A DNA stretch of 64,000 nt from Pseudodesulfovibrio profundus (lineage in GTDB: Bacteria > Desulfobacterota > Desulfovibrionia > Desulfovibrionales > Desulfovibrionaceae), in NCBI RefSeq assembly GCF_900217235.1, contig NZ_LT907975.1, positions 1,345,501 to 1,409,500 of the forward strand. Reading direction: 5' to 3'. Positions 34,047 to 43,957 of the stretch are shown piece after piece (position 1 is the stretch's first letter; the number at the start of each line of letters is the position of its first letter). The position numbers were made by a program, and so were the translations under genes. The notes below the pieces were generated by a model. That model had not been told where the DNA came from and searched no databases. It saw only the letters and a program-made list of their open reading frames with translations.

Positions 34047-34339
34047 CAGGACCTCACTTATACATCAAAGCCCGAAGGCCGTATCTTGTCTTATTAACCG
34101 CCAGTACGGCACTGTCTCGTGCCGCAACAAACACTCGTGCCGGCTCCACTTTGAGGAAGCAGCAACAGTGCGCTGCATCACCAACAAAAGACTCTCCCGA
34201 AGGAACACTTCAACAAAGCCGGCTTGCGGCATATACCTTACCGTGAAGCGCTCATGCAACCGGAAGAAGCAAATCACTCCGTTTCCAGTCGGAACACCCT
34301 GTTCAACCTACCGACAAATCACTGTAAAACATGGAAAAA

Positions 34340-35695
34340 CTACGAGCGCATCCCATGTTTCTTCATCAGGTCGTAGAACGTGGGGCGACTGACACCAATG
34401 GACGCCGCAGCCTTGACCACATTGCCCGACGACTTGTCCAACGCCCGCTTGACCATGTCGCGCTCAAGCATCATCCGCGCATCCTTGAGCGACATGTCGC
34501 CCATATTCAACTGATGCTGCAATGCTTCGTCGCCCTTCATCCCGAGGTCTTCCGGCATGATCTGTGGCCCGGTAGCCATGATCACTGCACGCTTGACGCG
34601 ATTTTCAAGTTCACGAATATTGCCCGGCCATTCATACCCCTTGATGCAGGCCATGGCCTCGTCGCTGAAGGTCTTGTTGTTGGGTTGCCCCACAGCCACG
34701 CTTTTCAGGAAATAATTCGCCAGCAGTTCAATATCCTTACCGCGCTCACGCAGGGGGGGCAGCACGATATTCATGACGCCAATGCGGTAATACAGGTCTT
34801 CGCGAAAGCTGCCCTCTTCCATGGCCTTGTGGATATCGATGTTCGTTGCTGTAAGGATTCGGACATCGACCTTGATCTCCTCGCGCCCACCGACGCGAGT
34901 GACCACCATCTCCTGCAGGAAGCGAAGGAGCTTGACCTGGAGCGCCATGGGCATTTCACCTATTTCATCAAGGAACAGCGTGCCTTTGTCAGCGTATTCG
35001 ACCTTGCCCTTGAGCCGCTTGTTAGCTCCGGTGAACGCGCCTTTCTCATACCCGAACAGTTCCGACTCCAGCAGGTTTTCCGGTATGGCCCCACAGTTGA
35101 TGGGGATCATATCCTTGCCGGCGCGCATGCTCTTGCCGTGGATGGCTCGGGCGACCAGTTCCTTTCCGGTTCCCGATTCACCACTAATGAGAACCGGTAC
35201 GTCCGATGCGGCGACCCGTTCAATTTGTGAAAAGACTTCCTGCATCTCAGGGCATTCGCCAACAATGCCGTAATCATTGACCGACTGACGGCGCAGGTCC
35301 TGATTTTCCGACTCAATGGTCTGAAGATACATGGCCCGATCGACTATGACTTTCAATTCATTCAGGTCGATGGGTTTTTTGTAATAGTCATAGGCACCTA
35401 TCTGAATGGCACGCAGAGCTGCGTCCCGTTCCTCGTTGCCCGTAATAACGATAATTTTGGAAAGCGGGTTCATTCGGAGCATTTCCGTCAGACAACGAAG
35501 TCCTTCCTCCACGCCATTCTCATTTGGCGGGAGTCCGAGGTCGAGGGTCACCACAGGCGGCGAGTGCTTGCGGAACAACTTAAGCGCTTCCTCGCCGTCG
35601 CTGGCGAAAAACAGTTCGTAATTGGAACGCGACAATCCCCATTTCAATTGTCTGCGTATTTCATCGTTGTCGTCGACTATGAGTAACTTCTGCAT
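34340..35695 (-). CDS. prsR: PrsR, sigma-54-dependent response regulator
   Basis: The 451-residue protein has a receiver domain with the phosphoacceptor Asp in VTLDLGLPPNENG near residue 52. An AAA+ sigma-54 activation domain follows, with Walker A GESGTGKELVARAIH, the sigma-54 contact loop GAFTGA, and a GTLFLDEIGEM Walker B. The Fis-type helix-turn-helix is at the C-terminus (GNVVKAAASIGVSRPTFYDLMKKHG). PrsR-type regulators occur with PrsK in exosortase loci and, with RpoN, activate PEP-CTERM genes. Three sigma-54-like promoters in this window are its probable targets. It lies 32 bp downstream of prsK in the same operon. Confidence 0.93.
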   Translation of the reverse strand: MQKLLIVDDNDEIRRQLKWGLSRSNYELFFASDGEEALKLFRKHSPPVVTLDLGLPPNENGVEEGLRCLTEMLRMNPLSKIIVITGNEERDAALRAIQIGAYDYYKKPIDLNELKVIVDRAMYLQTIESENQDLRRQSVNDYGIVGECPEMQEVFSQIERVAASDVPVLISGESGTGKELVARAIHGKSMRAGKDMIPINCGAIPENLLESELFGYEKGAFTGANKRLKGKVEYADKGTLFLDEIGEMPMALQVKLLRFLQEMVVTRVGGREEIKVDVRILTATNIDIHKAMEEGSFREDLYYRIGVMNIVLPPLRERGKDIELLANYFLKSVAVGQPNNKTFSDEAMACIKGYEWPGNIRELENRVKRAVIMATGPQIMPEDLGMKGDEALQHQLNMGDMSLKDARMMLERDMVKRALDKSSGNVVKAAASIGVSRPTFYDLMKKHGMRS

Positions 35696-35727
35696 ATGTA
35701 TTCACCCGGGTTTCCGGTTATACGAGA

Positions 35728-37773
35728 TTATTCCGGCCTCGGCAGAACAACGCTGAATTCTGCGCCGCCGCCGTCCGGACTCGTTGCATAAATTTTGCCC
35801 CCGTGGGCATCCACGATCTGTTTGCACTGGTACAGCCCGATTCCCATTCCTTTCTTCTTGGTCGTCTTGAACGGCATGAAGAGTCCCTTCTTGAGGATGT
35901 CACCATCAATGCCCTTGCCAAAGTCAATGACCCGCAGGACCGGCAACTCATCGTCCACGATATGCACTTCAAAGCGCCTGTTTTCACCTGCTTCCATGGC
36001 ATTGACATAGAGGTTCAGAGCCACTTTTTTGATTTCCTCGGGGTCGGCCAGAACAGTGACGTTGCTGCCGAAAAATTCAATTCTGGCATCCGGAATCAAT
36101 CGGGCGGTATCCTTGGCCAGTTCGAGAAGATCAACGGGCTTCAACTTCAGGGAGCCCTTCTTGGGAATATTGGTCAACTGCGCGATCAGGACATTCATGC
36201 GCCCGACGATGTTCGACAGCGAGTCGAGCATGTCTTTCTGGAACTCGGGGTCATCGATGTACTCACGGGCGTTTTCAGCGAGAAGGGATAACGGATAGAC
36301 CTGATTTTTCAGATCATGGAGCACAAACGCAGCCACCTGTCCGAACCCTTCCATGTCGCGGGCCTCGGCCAGTTCATCGCCCAAACGCAGATTCATGAAG
36401 ATGGCTCCCACCTGACGGGCCAGCGCGCCCATCAGTTCCATGTCTTCCTCATCATACTGTTCGACCTTGTTGATGGGACTGGTCAGGAAGATGATACCGA
36501 GCAGGGTCTTGTCCGAAAAAATGGGAATCACGAATCGCACATGTCCGTTGGTCAGAAATTCCTTGGTCGCCTCGGCCATTTCGATATCCGGCCCGGACAG
36601 ATCAAGAATGGACCGGCTCTGTCTGAGGTGATCCACCAAGGGTGCTTTTTCCGGCAGTACGAGTTCGACTTCGTCCATTTCGTGGAAGTGCACAGGCGAG
36701 AAATCCGTGGAGTGACGCCCCTGCAGGAAAAGACTTCCACCGACAACACCGAAAGTTTCGCAATAGTTTATCAGGATATTATCGTAGAGTTCTTCGCTGC
36801 TCCGGGCGCGGGTCATGCGCTCGGTGAAATTCTTCCACTCGATGCGGTAATCATACTTTTCGCCATAAAAGTTGCGCTGGACCATGAGCCGCAGTTTGCG
36901 CCTGACGGTTTCCGACAAGGCCACGACCACCAACCCCAGCGCAGCAAGGAAGCCGATGACGAGGTAGGCGTAGGTGTGGAAGTCGCTGCCGAACAGCTTG
37001 ATGCCTTCCCCGACCAGTCCCACACCCAGCAAGAAAATACCGGCAAAGAGTACAAGGAACGACCTGTAAGCCAATTGCCGGGAGATGGTGATGCGCTCAT
37101 CACGCCCCCTGCTCCATTCCGAATACATCACCAGCAGCACGCCCACGATCACGCCGAACGCGCGAAGCGAGAGAAACTCCATGTCGATGGCCCGGAAGAT
37201 CATGGACTGACTGAAATAGACTACCTGTGTCGAGAAAACCGCACCGGCGCCGACAATGGCGAACTTGATCTTCCACTTGGCTCCATGCGGTGCATTGGCG
37301 ATGGTCGCTTCCAGAAAGTAGAGACCAACTACCAGAAACAGCATGACCTGCATGTAGAAGAAGAAGGATATCTCTTCCAGATACAGGATTCTGTCGATGG
37401 TGAAATCAGGCGAGTAGAAGAAATCTCGGACCGGGAAAAAGAAGACCATGGCTACCGGGACAAAGGAGAACAGCAGGAACAGCACTTGCTGTCCGCTCAT
37501 ACGGTGCCAGGCAAAATCGCGAAAATAGCTGAGACTGAACAGGAGGAAGGTTGGACAAAGCAACGCCTCAAAGTAGAGGGAGGCATTCTTGTACATCAGG
37601 AATCGAGCAGGATAGGAAGCGGCCAGCATGTCGCACGCCATCATCCCGCCAAGCACCCAAAAGGCGACAAGGAAGGAAAGGCTGCTCCATTTTCGGGTGG
37701 ACCTGTAGACCACGTACAAGGGGTAACAGACCACCAGAAGCAAGGCGAATATTTGCAAAACCAAACTCATCAT
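35728..37773 (-). CDS. prsK: PrsK, membrane sensor histidine kinase
   Basis: The 681-residue protein begins with about nine hydrophobic segments (roughly residues 5-295). A GAF-like domain follows (VVGGSLFLQGRHSTD to LLGIIFLTSPINKVEQYDEEDMELMGALARQVG). The phosphoacceptor helix is AAFVLHDLKNQVYPLSLLAENA, with His before Asp-Leu-Lys-Asn. The ATPase domain has ALNLYVNAMEAG, VIDFGKGID and KKGMGIGLYQCKQIVDAHGG. This layout is that of PrsK kinases of exosortase systems. The signal sensed is unknown; the many membrane segments suggest an envelope signal. It is transcribed with prsR, behind the terminator of the polysaccharide operon. Confidence 0.93.
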   Translation of the reverse strand: MMSLVLQIFALLLVVCYPLYVVYRSTRKWSSLSFLVAFWVLGGMMACDMLAASYPARFLMYKNASLYFEALLCPTFLLFSLSYFRDFAWHRMSGQQVLFLLFSFVPVAMVFFFPVRDFFYSPDFTIDRILYLEEISFFFYMQVMLFLVVGLYFLEATIANAPHGAKWKIKFAIVGAGAVFSTQVVYFSQSMIFRAIDMEFLSLRAFGVIVGVLLVMYSEWSRGRDERITISRQLAYRSFLVLFAGIFLLGVGLVGEGIKLFGSDFHTYAYLVIGFLAALGLVVVALSETVRRKLRLMVQRNFYGEKYDYRIEWKNFTERMTRARSSEELYDNILINYCETFGVVGGSLFLQGRHSTDFSPVHFHEMDEVELVLPEKAPLVDHLRQSRSILDLSGPDIEMAEATKEFLTNGHVRFVIPIFSDKTLLGIIFLTSPINKVEQYDEEDMELMGALARQVGAIFMNLRLGDELAEARDMEGFGQVAAFVLHDLKNQVYPLSLLAENAREYIDDPEFQKDMLDSLSNIVGRMNVLIAQLTNIPKKGSLKLKPVDLLELAKDTARLIPDARIEFFGSNVTVLADPEEIKKVALNLYVNAMEAGENRRFEVHIVDDELPVLRVIDFGKGIDGDILKKGLFMPFKTTKKKGMGIGLYQCKQIVDAHGGKIYATSPDGGGAEFSVVLPRPE

Positions 37774-37873
37774 TATTCAGATTCCTTCAATACTTCTCCA
37801 TACGACATTTTTCTCAGTATGCAAAATATTTAGTGTATCAACCTAGTTCCATTCCAGTCGTTCAGCAGACAAT

Positions 37874-37916
37874 AAAAAAAGCTTCATGCTTTCACCGCCG
37901 ATTCTCAACGAATCGG
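37874..37916 (-). terminator. Terminator of the prsT-to-beta-barrel operon
   Basis: On the minus strand, after the beta-barrel gene, a perfect 7-bp stem CCGATTCGTTGAGAATCGG (37898-37916) is followed by a second short stem, AAAGCATGAAGCTTT, that runs into a T-run (the A-run at 37874-37880 on the plus strand). It separates the polysaccharide operon from prsKR. The rest of 37774-38038 holds no gene. Confidence 0.7.
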
Positions 37917-38038
37917 AAGTCACACCGCCGGGACACCCCACCCCGACGGAAGAAAACACGAAGCTACTGCACTGAGCTTCCTGGTACACACGCATCGCGT
38001 GCTATGGTCGAATCATACGACTCCTTGCTGCTCGCCCC

Positions 38039-39292
38039 CTAGTAGGTCCAGGAAAGAGTCAGTCCCACGGTATTTGATGTGTAATCGCGGGAATTTCCGT
38101 TCTCTTCATTGTTTTTCAAGCGGTAAGACAGCGTCGTGTTCAGAGACTCGGCAATCGCATATTGCAATCCGGTTCTCAGGAAATAATAGGTGTCATAATC
38201 ATCATTGACGTCAAACTCTGCATACGCATTGCCGACAATGGTCAGCCTGCCCGTGAGGTCGTGACTGATATCGAAAGAAGGACGCCAGTAGCGTCTGTGC
38301 TCATCATCGTCAGCCCTGCGGTAATCATTGAAGCGCAGGCCGATATTCCAGTATCCGCGCTCATACTGCTGTCGCAATTCGGCACTGTGGGAGTAAGTCT
38401 CCTGCGTATCCGCGGACTGCGGGTCCTCGGTGAAATCCATTTCCGAGTAGAGCTTACCGACCATGGTGCCTGACAAGGCGTGAGTAACACCGATCTTGTA
38501 GGGATTCCCCTGATCATTGGAAGCCGCGGATTCGTACTCCGTATAGGTGGGGTACCAGATGGCCTCCACAAAGGAGTCCTCAGCGTAAGTATACTTGGTT
38601 CCAAGTGTTACATCGTAGCGATCGAATCCGCCCTCTTCCACGAAACGGGCATCCTGTTTCATGTATCCGGCGCCTGTGAGCAGTTCCCACCTGTCAGTCA
38701 ACTCATGGGTTATATCAACGAATGCACGTGCGTTGCGCTTGTCGATATTGCCTTCTTCGGAGTACCAGATGTCGTTGAATTCGGCACCGGTGGTGAAGAA
38801 GGTCCGCTCGTTGAAATCGAAAACAAAGTAGGGTTTGACAGTGAAGATGTTCTGATCGGTGGTGCCGTTGGTGGTCTCTCCATCCTCCAACTCGCCGCGG
38901 GTCGAATCTTCATACTGTTTCTTGAAGGTGTCGGACACTTCTACGAAGAACAAGTCCTTGATCGCTTCCACTTTCAAAAAGCCGTCGAGGTAATGGTTCT
39001 GCTCATCGTCACGGACGTCGTCCATGTATTCCTTCAACTCGAAGTCGTAGGAAAGATCCAGAAAGATACGGGAATGATCATATGTAGCCGACAATCCTGG
39101 CTTGACAATAGCCACGGTGTCACCCTTGCCGCCGTTCACTTCTTCCACGTTGTCGTTGTATTCCGTAGTTGCGGAAATACGCGGTTTGAACTGGAAGTCA
39201 GCGGCCTGGGCCGGCAGGCACAGAGCCAGGACCAGCATAGCGGCTGTACATTGAACCAATATAGCTTTTTTGGAGAGAGTCAGCACGTGCAC
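38039..39292 (-). CDS. Outer-membrane beta-barrel protein of the exosortase EPS locus
   Basis: The 417-residue protein has a signal peptide (KKAILVQCTAAMLVLALCLPAQA) and a body of alternating aromatic strands that ends in a strand closing with aromatic Tyr (TVGLTLSWTY), as outer-membrane barrels do. Its first mature strands (FQFKPRISATTEYNDNVEE) resemble barrel proteins that follow the ATPase gene in exosortase-type loci. It probably forms part of the outer-membrane export path for the polymer or a surface anchor; this role is not proven for the family. It is the last gene of the operon, 84 bp after the ATPase. Confidence 0.8.
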   Translation of the reverse strand: MHVLTLSKKAILVQCTAAMLVLALCLPAQAADFQFKPRISATTEYNDNVEEVNGGKGDTVAIVKPGLSATYDHSRIFLDLSYDFELKEYMDDVRDDEQNHYLDGFLKVEAIKDLFFVEVSDTFKKQYEDSTRGELEDGETTNGTTDQNIFTVKPYFVFDFNERTFFTTGAEFNDIWYSEEGNIDKRNARAFVDITHELTDRWELLTGAGYMKQDARFVEEGGFDRYDVTLGTKYTYAEDSFVEAIWYPTYTEYESAASNDQGNPYKIGVTHALSGTMVGKLYSEMDFTEDPQSADTQETYSHSAELRQQYERGYWNIGLRFNDYRRADDDEHRRYWRPSFDISHDLTGRLTIVGNAYAEFDVNDDYDTYYFLRTGLQYAIAESLNTTLSYRLKNNEENGNSRDYTSNTVGLTLSWTY

Positions 39293-39376
39293 CTCTAGAC
39301 GTTTAGCATATGAAAGTAAATTTCTTACTCCTTACTTGTATTATGCGCTAGTTGCAAGCGCAACTCCGCTCAACCT

Positions 39377-40714
39377 CTAGTCACTGCCGAAGAGCAACCG
39401 ATAGGCCCAACCGCGCCTGACCGGTGGTCGGTCCTGCGGTTGATACCCGGTTCGGGGTCGGGGCGGAATATCGCCATCCCCTTCTTCGGCTGAGTCAGCA
39501 GGTGTAACCGGTTCAGGAGCAGCGGGCTTTTGCGGCGCAGGTGCAGTCTGTTGTTGAGGAGTCGGCTGGGGGGCCGTTTCTCTTCCAACACCGCGAAAAT
39601 TAGACGCATTCATATTGAAAAGCGCCTCCAGTTGCTGCTCGATCCGGGATACCTGGCGTTCGAGTCGTTCAAGACGTTCCACGTTCTCAAGGTTGGTCTT
39701 TTCACTGTCCCTGACCAGATTCTTTTCCAGAAATTCGATGCGCGATTCGACACCCCGTATCTGCCGGAGGACCTTTTCCGCCCTTGGCGGGAGCCGCTTG
39801 GCTCCAATGGGGTTCTTGCCGGAAGCATGTGTGCCGGGCTTCTTCGAGGGCTGTGCGCCCTGGTGTCGTTCATCCGAAGTCGACGGAGCGCTCGACTGCC
39901 AGTATTGGCGCTCGAAATCCAGCTCCGTAACGATATCCGACACATCCGCCTCATTGACGGTGTTCTTCTGATTGGCAAAGGAATCGATCAGCAGATAGTC
40001 GCACAAAATATTAATCAGCCTGGGGATTCCACGACTTTGCTCGTGTACGAGATACAGCGCCTGATCAGTGAACTGGACAGCGTCCCTGTTTCCGGCGCGC
40101 TCCATGCGATAGTAGACGTATTCCTTGACCTCTTCGGCATTGAGAGGCTGGATGTGGCACCCGATCTGAATACGCTGGCGCAGTTGCAGCAGTTCAGGCG
40201 TATCCAGTGTCTGCCGGAGTTCAGGTTGCCCGACGAGAATGATCTGGAGCAGCTTGCCGCCATCTGTTTCCAGATTGGACAGCATGCGCATCTCTTCGAG
40301 CAACTCGGTATTGAGATTCTGTGCTTCATCGATGATCAGGACAGCCCGTCGACCAGCCGCATATTCATCGATCAGAAATTCGTTCAAGTCCCTGATCATG
40401 GTCGCCTTGCTCCGCCCTTCGGTTTCGAGGGAGAAGTCGTCGTTGATCATGGTCAGCAACTGCTGCGAATCGGCCTTTGTGTTAAACACCTTGGAAAGGG
40501 TGACGTTTTCAAGATGGCGATTGATAAGCTCCCGAATCAAGGTGGTCTTCCCTGCACCGACCTCGCCGGTCAGCAGGATGAACCCGGCCCGCTCCTGAAT
40601 GCCGTAGCGCAGATAGGACAAGGCCTTTCCATGGGTCTTGCTCATGAAGAGCAAGTCCGGATTGGGCAACAGGTCAAACGGCTTTGCGTTGAAACCAAAA
40701 AATTCTTCGTACAT
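39377..40714 (-). CDS. XrtA-associated AAA ATPase (GspA/ExeA-like)
   Basis: The 445-residue protein starts MYEEFFGFNAKPFDLLPNPDLLF, typical of ExeA-like ATPases found in exosortase/EPS loci. It then has Walker A LLTGEVGAGKTTLIREL near residue 45 and Walker B RRAVLIIDEAQNLN near 125. After about residue 285 there is a basic linker, a coiled-coil region with several Glu/Arg heptads, and a low-complexity Pro/Ala/Gln tail. Such ATPases are thought to act with the chain-length protein and the tyrosine kinase in assembly or secretion at the inner membrane. It is 20 bp downstream of the kinase gene. Confidence 0.88.
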   Translation of the reverse strand: MYEEFFGFNAKPFDLLPNPDLLFMSKTHGKALSYLRYGIQERAGFILLTGEVGAGKTTLIRELINRHLENVTLSKVFNTKADSQQLLTMINDDFSLETEGRSKATMIRDLNEFLIDEYAAGRRAVLIIDEAQNLNTELLEEMRMLSNLETDGGKLLQIILVGQPELRQTLDTPELLQLRQRIQIGCHIQPLNAEEVKEYVYYRMERAGNRDAVQFTDQALYLVHEQSRGIPRLINILCDYLLIDSFANQKNTVNEADVSDIVTELDFERQYWQSSAPSTSDERHQGAQPSKKPGTHASGKNPIGAKRLPPRAEKVLRQIRGVESRIEFLEKNLVRDSEKTNLENVERLERLERQVSRIEQQLEALFNMNASNFRGVGRETAPQPTPQQQTAPAPQKPAAPEPVTPADSAEEGDGDIPPRPRTGYQPQDRPPVRRGWAYRLLFGSD

Positions 40715-40734
40715 GAATACTCCGCCTCGTTAAC

Positions 40735-41577
40735 TCAGTACGAATGGTAATAGCTGTAGCTATACGAGCTACTATACCCGCTGCGCATGGCTCCGGTGGA
40801 TGCCTGCGAAAAGACTGCACCGATGATATTGGACCCGCTCAGGGCTTCCATGGTGTCGCGAACCTCGTACTGGGAAAGCCGCCCCTCCTTGACCACAAGG
40901 ATGGTGGAATCCACCAAGCGCGACAGGATGCGCGTTTCGGCAAAGGGCAATACGGGCGGGGAATCGATGATGACATAGCGATCCGAGTAGCGATTCTTCA
41001 TTTCCCGAAGGATCATTTCCATACGCTTGGATGACAGCAGTTCGCCGGGATTGGCCGTGGGCGTGCCTGCCGGAAGAAAGGTCAGCTTGCCAATACCCGT
41101 TGGAACCAGCGCCTTACTGATGTCCGTGCCGTCGTTCAGGCAATCAGACAGACCGTAGGTGTTTTCCAGGTTGAGAAGATGATTGACACTGGGCCGCCTG
41201 ATATCCGCATCCACCAGCAAGACGGTATGATCAAATTCATGAGCAAGGCTGATGGCAAGATTCGTGGCCGTGACCGACTTTCCCTCGGCAACAGTACCGC
41301 TTGTGACAAGCACCGTGTTGTGGAAGCCGTTCTTCTTGCTAAGACGAACAAGGTTCTGCTTCAGCTTGCGAAATTCCTCGGCCGCCGGTGAAACATTGTC
41401 ATTCATGGAAACCAGCAGATGCTGCCCCTTGACCCGTTCTATGGCCTCGGCTGTCACCGAGCTTTCCACCAGCTTTCGATTGATGGCTTCTTCCGAAGGG
41501 GGGTCAAACGTTTCTGTCCTGCGTGTCGAATTTCGCATTTGGGATGCCTTCTTCAAGGCTTCTTCTATTCTGCTCAT
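40735..41577 (-). CDS. Polysaccharide-type tyrosine autokinase (BY-kinase)
   Basis: The 280-residue kinase carries the Walker-type motifs of BY-kinases: VLVTSGTVAEGKSVTATNLA (A), VLLVDADIRRPS (A') and YVIIDSPPVLP (B). Its C-terminus is a Tyr-rich cluster (SGYSSSYSYSYYHSY) that is the site of autophosphorylation. Cycles of phosphorylation control chain length and export together with the Wzz-like protein encoded directly upstream (16 bp gap). The N-terminal helix SRIEEALKKASQM is usual for the cytoplasmic type that works as a separate subunit. Confidence 0.93.
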   Translation of the reverse strand: MSRIEEALKKASQMRNSTRRTETFDPPSEEAINRKLVESSVTAEAIERVKGQHLLVSMNDNVSPAAEEFRKLKQNLVRLSKKNGFHNTVLVTSGTVAEGKSVTATNLAISLAHEFDHTVLLVDADIRRPSVNHLLNLENTYGLSDCLNDGTDISKALVPTGIGKLTFLPAGTPTANPGELLSSKRMEMILREMKNRYSDRYVIIDSPPVLPFAETRILSRLVDSTILVVKEGRLSQYEVRDTMEALSGSNIIGAVFSQASTGAMRSGYSSSYSYSYYHSY

Positions 41578-41593
41578 GCTGTACCCCTGATGG

Positions 41594-43105
41594 TTAGCTG
41601 ATAACGCTGTATCTGATGATTTGGATGAGCTGGTCCACTATGCCAAGGTGCAACACTTCAATAACCAGAAAACTCAACACGACAAACAGGCCGAAAGCCC
41701 CGATAGCGTAGACGCGCATATTGATGCGCCGCTGCTCACGTTCAGCCTCGACGTCCTTGATCTTAGGAATGACAGCCAACACCGGAAGCCCGAACTTGCG
41801 CAGATCGTCCACCGTATTGATTGTCGGATTAATAAGGTCGAGCAGTATGATAAGGCCAATGGCGAGACCTATACCGAGAACCATGCTGCCGCCGATTATG
41901 AGCGGTCGGTTGGGACTGGACGGTGAAGAGGCCACCACAGCCGGGTCCAGTACCCGAAACGACATGGACTTATCCTGCAACTCCATCTCCTTGGAGACCT
42001 CGGACTGACCGTAACGGGAAACAAGCTTTTCATAGATGATGACTTCATTCATCTTCTTGCGTTCCAGCTCGGCCAATTGGGTTCGCAACGTGGGAATCTG
42101 CTTGAGAATCTCGTTTTCACGATCGATCTCTTCTTCCAATCGATTCTTGATGCTTTCCAACGATTCCAGCTCAACCTTGACGCCCTGATATTCTTCGGAG
42201 CGATAAACCGAACTCAAATCACCGGACCCACCACTTTTGAGCTGGGCCTTGGTCTGAGCAATGGAATTCTTGAGCTGCACGACCTGCGGATGGCTTTCCG
42301 TGTACTTGGTGCGCAAGAGCTTGAGCGACTTTTCCTGCTCTTCCAGCTGATTTCGCAGCGGCGTATTCTGCAGGAGAATGCTGCGCGATGTCTTGAGCGC
42401 GTTGATCTTAATATTGACCTGTGCAAGCTCATCTTCGGCCCGTTCGATCTTTCGACGCACAGCCCCTTCATCGGCGCTCAACATCTTGCCGGATTCGGTC
42501 TTGAACGCATCGATCTCAGCTTCTGCCGCATCGATACGATCCTTGAACACCTCGATCTGTTCAGCCAGGAACTTGGTTGCCTCAAAGGATTCCTGACGCT
42601 TGGTCGAGGTGTTTTCCTCAATATAAAGACGGGTGAGCGTATTAACCACATCACGGGCCACAAAAGGATTCTTATCGGTGTAGGAAATGGTGATGACACC
42701 GCGCTTTTCATCCAGTCGGATATTGACGTTGTTCTGGTACGACTTGATCAGATTATCCATCTGAGCCTGCGTTTCCATACCGAGGTCAAGATCCAATTCC
42801 CTGATCATCTTCGTGAGCATGGAACGGCTGAGCATGGTCACCTTGATGGCCTTGATCTTCATGTCCATGGACGGCGTGATAGCAATCCCCTTGACCAAAT
42901 CGCTGATGACGTTTTGCTCTATGAAGACAACGCTTTCTGAATTGTACTTCTTGGGGATGACATACGCCACGATGATCGCGAGGAACATCACGGTCAATGC
43001 TATTGCTATGAACAGGCGCTTCCTTTCGAGGACGAGTTGCAGGTAGCGCTTGATATCAAGCCCATCCTCCTGCTCGTGGTAGTCGGCAGAGTGATTCTTC
43101 ATCAT
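41594..43105 (-). CDS. Wzz-type chain-length determinant / polysaccharide co-polymerase
   Basis: The 503-residue protein has two membrane segments, near residues 33-52 (LFIAIALTVMFLAIIVAYVI) and near the C-terminus (VYAIGAFGLFVVLSFLVIEVL). Between them lies a long periplasmic coiled coil (about 180-370) with many heptads. The Wzz-like NSESVVFIEQN element follows the first segment. A Pro-rich membrane motif, SSPSSPNRPLIIGGSMVLGIGLAIG, precedes an additional hydrophobic segment. It sets polymer length and links the tyrosine kinase to the outer-membrane channel. It is in the operon between the Wza-like gene (11 bp) and the kinase (16 bp). Confidence 0.92.
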   Translation of the reverse strand: MMKNHSADYHEQEDGLDIKRYLQLVLERKRLFIAIALTVMFLAIIVAYVIPKKYNSESVVFIEQNVISDLVKGIAITPSMDMKIKAIKVTMLSRSMLTKMIRELDLDLGMETQAQMDNLIKSYQNNVNIRLDEKRGVITISYTDKNPFVARDVVNTLTRLYIEENTSTKRQESFEATKFLAEQIEVFKDRIDAAEAEIDAFKTESGKMLSADEGAVRRKIERAEDELAQVNIKINALKTSRSILLQNTPLRNQLEEQEKSLKLLRTKYTESHPQVVQLKNSIAQTKAQLKSGGSGDLSSVYRSEEYQGVKVELESLESIKNRLEEEIDRENEILKQIPTLRTQLAELERKKMNEVIIYEKLVSRYGQSEVSKEMELQDKSMSFRVLDPAVVASSPSSPNRPLIIGGSMVLGIGLAIGLIILLDLINPTINTVDDLRKFGLPVLAVIPKIKDVEAEREQRRINMRVYAIGAFGLFVVLSFLVIEVLHLGIVDQLIQIIRYSVIS

Positions 43106-43116
43106 GTATGAATGTC

Positions 43117-43920
43117 CTAGAAAAAGCTTTCCTTGGCAACGATATAATCTCCTGCATGGAGCTGGACGTTCTGCTTGAAGTCGCCCTTTTCCAGCAGTGC
43201 CTTGGTCTTGACCTTGATTACCTGTTGCTTGCCGTCTTCGGTGCGGACAATGGAAATTTCATCTTCATCCGCGTACTTGCTGAAATCGCCAGCCTGAAGC
43301 AGAGCATCCAACACAGTCAGCCCTTCAACGAAGGGGATCGCCTGCGGTTGATTGACTGCGCCGATGACAAAGACATTTCGGTCATACTTGACCGGCAGGA
43401 AAACCGTGTCTCCCGGCTTGAGCTGAATATCCTTCTGGAAATCGCCACGCTTGAACAGGCCGGAGAAGTCGGACATGACCTTCTTGCCATCGCGATACAC
43501 ATAGGACTTTTCCAGGTCGGCTCCAGCCAGCGAACCGACTGAGGCAAGAACATGGAGCAAGGTGGTCCGCTGGGACATTTCATAAACTGTCGGCTCGACG
43601 CCACCACCCACAACATACACACGACTGTTCATGCTCTGTTGCAGCGAAATATTCACGATGGGGTCCTTGATCAGCCGCTTGAGGCGCTTCTCCACCTCTC
43701 CACGCAACTGACTGATGGTGAATCCGGCAGCCTGGACATCATTGATTCCAGGCATGGAGATCATACCGTCGGGACGGACAAGGACCTGCCTGTTAAGGTC
43801 ATTCTCGCCCCAAATGTGGACGAAAAGCGTGTCGCCTTCGCCGATAATGTACTCTTCGGCACAAGCTGGAGCAGCAATAAACAATACGGCAACCAACAGG
43901 AATAATGAGAAATGTCGCAC
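43117..43920 (-). CDS. Wza-type polysaccharide export protein
   Basis: The 267-residue periplasmic protein has a signal peptide (FSLFLLVAVLFIAAPACA). It also has a poly-export domain starting YIIGEGDTLFVHIWGENDLNRQVLVRPDGMISMPGI and two SLBB repeats (VYVVGGGVEPTVYEM and VFVIGAVNQPQAIPF). Such proteins form the export channel or its periplasmic part. The cleavage region contains a Cys (APACAEEY), which might make it a lipoprotein, but the context is not a perfect lipobox. It is the gene between the initiating sugar transferase and the chain-length protein. Confidence 0.93.
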   Translation of the reverse strand: MRHFSLFLLVAVLFIAAPACAEEYIIGEGDTLFVHIWGENDLNRQVLVRPDGMISMPGINDVQAAGFTISQLRGEVEKRLKRLIKDPIVNISLQQSMNSRVYVVGGGVEPTVYEMSQRTTLLHVLASVGSLAGADLEKSYVYRDGKKVMSDFSGLFKRGDFQKDIQLKPGDTVFLPVKYDRNVFVIGAVNQPQAIPFVEGLTVLDALLQAGDFSKYADEDEISIVRTEDGKQQVIKVKTKALLEKGDFKQNVQLHAGDYIVAKESFF

Positions 43921-43957
43921 GAGTCCCCCTTTGATGTGATTTGGGCTTCAGATACCG

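Noticed and set aside
34229-34245. GG-N10-GC upstream of manC as a sigma-54 promoter
   Set aside because: Spacing is right but the flanking bases match the consensus poorly, so chance is likely.
36316-37833. 505-codon open frame opposite prsK
   Set aside because: The translation is rich in His, Gln and Glu without any motif, and prsK on the other strand is clear.
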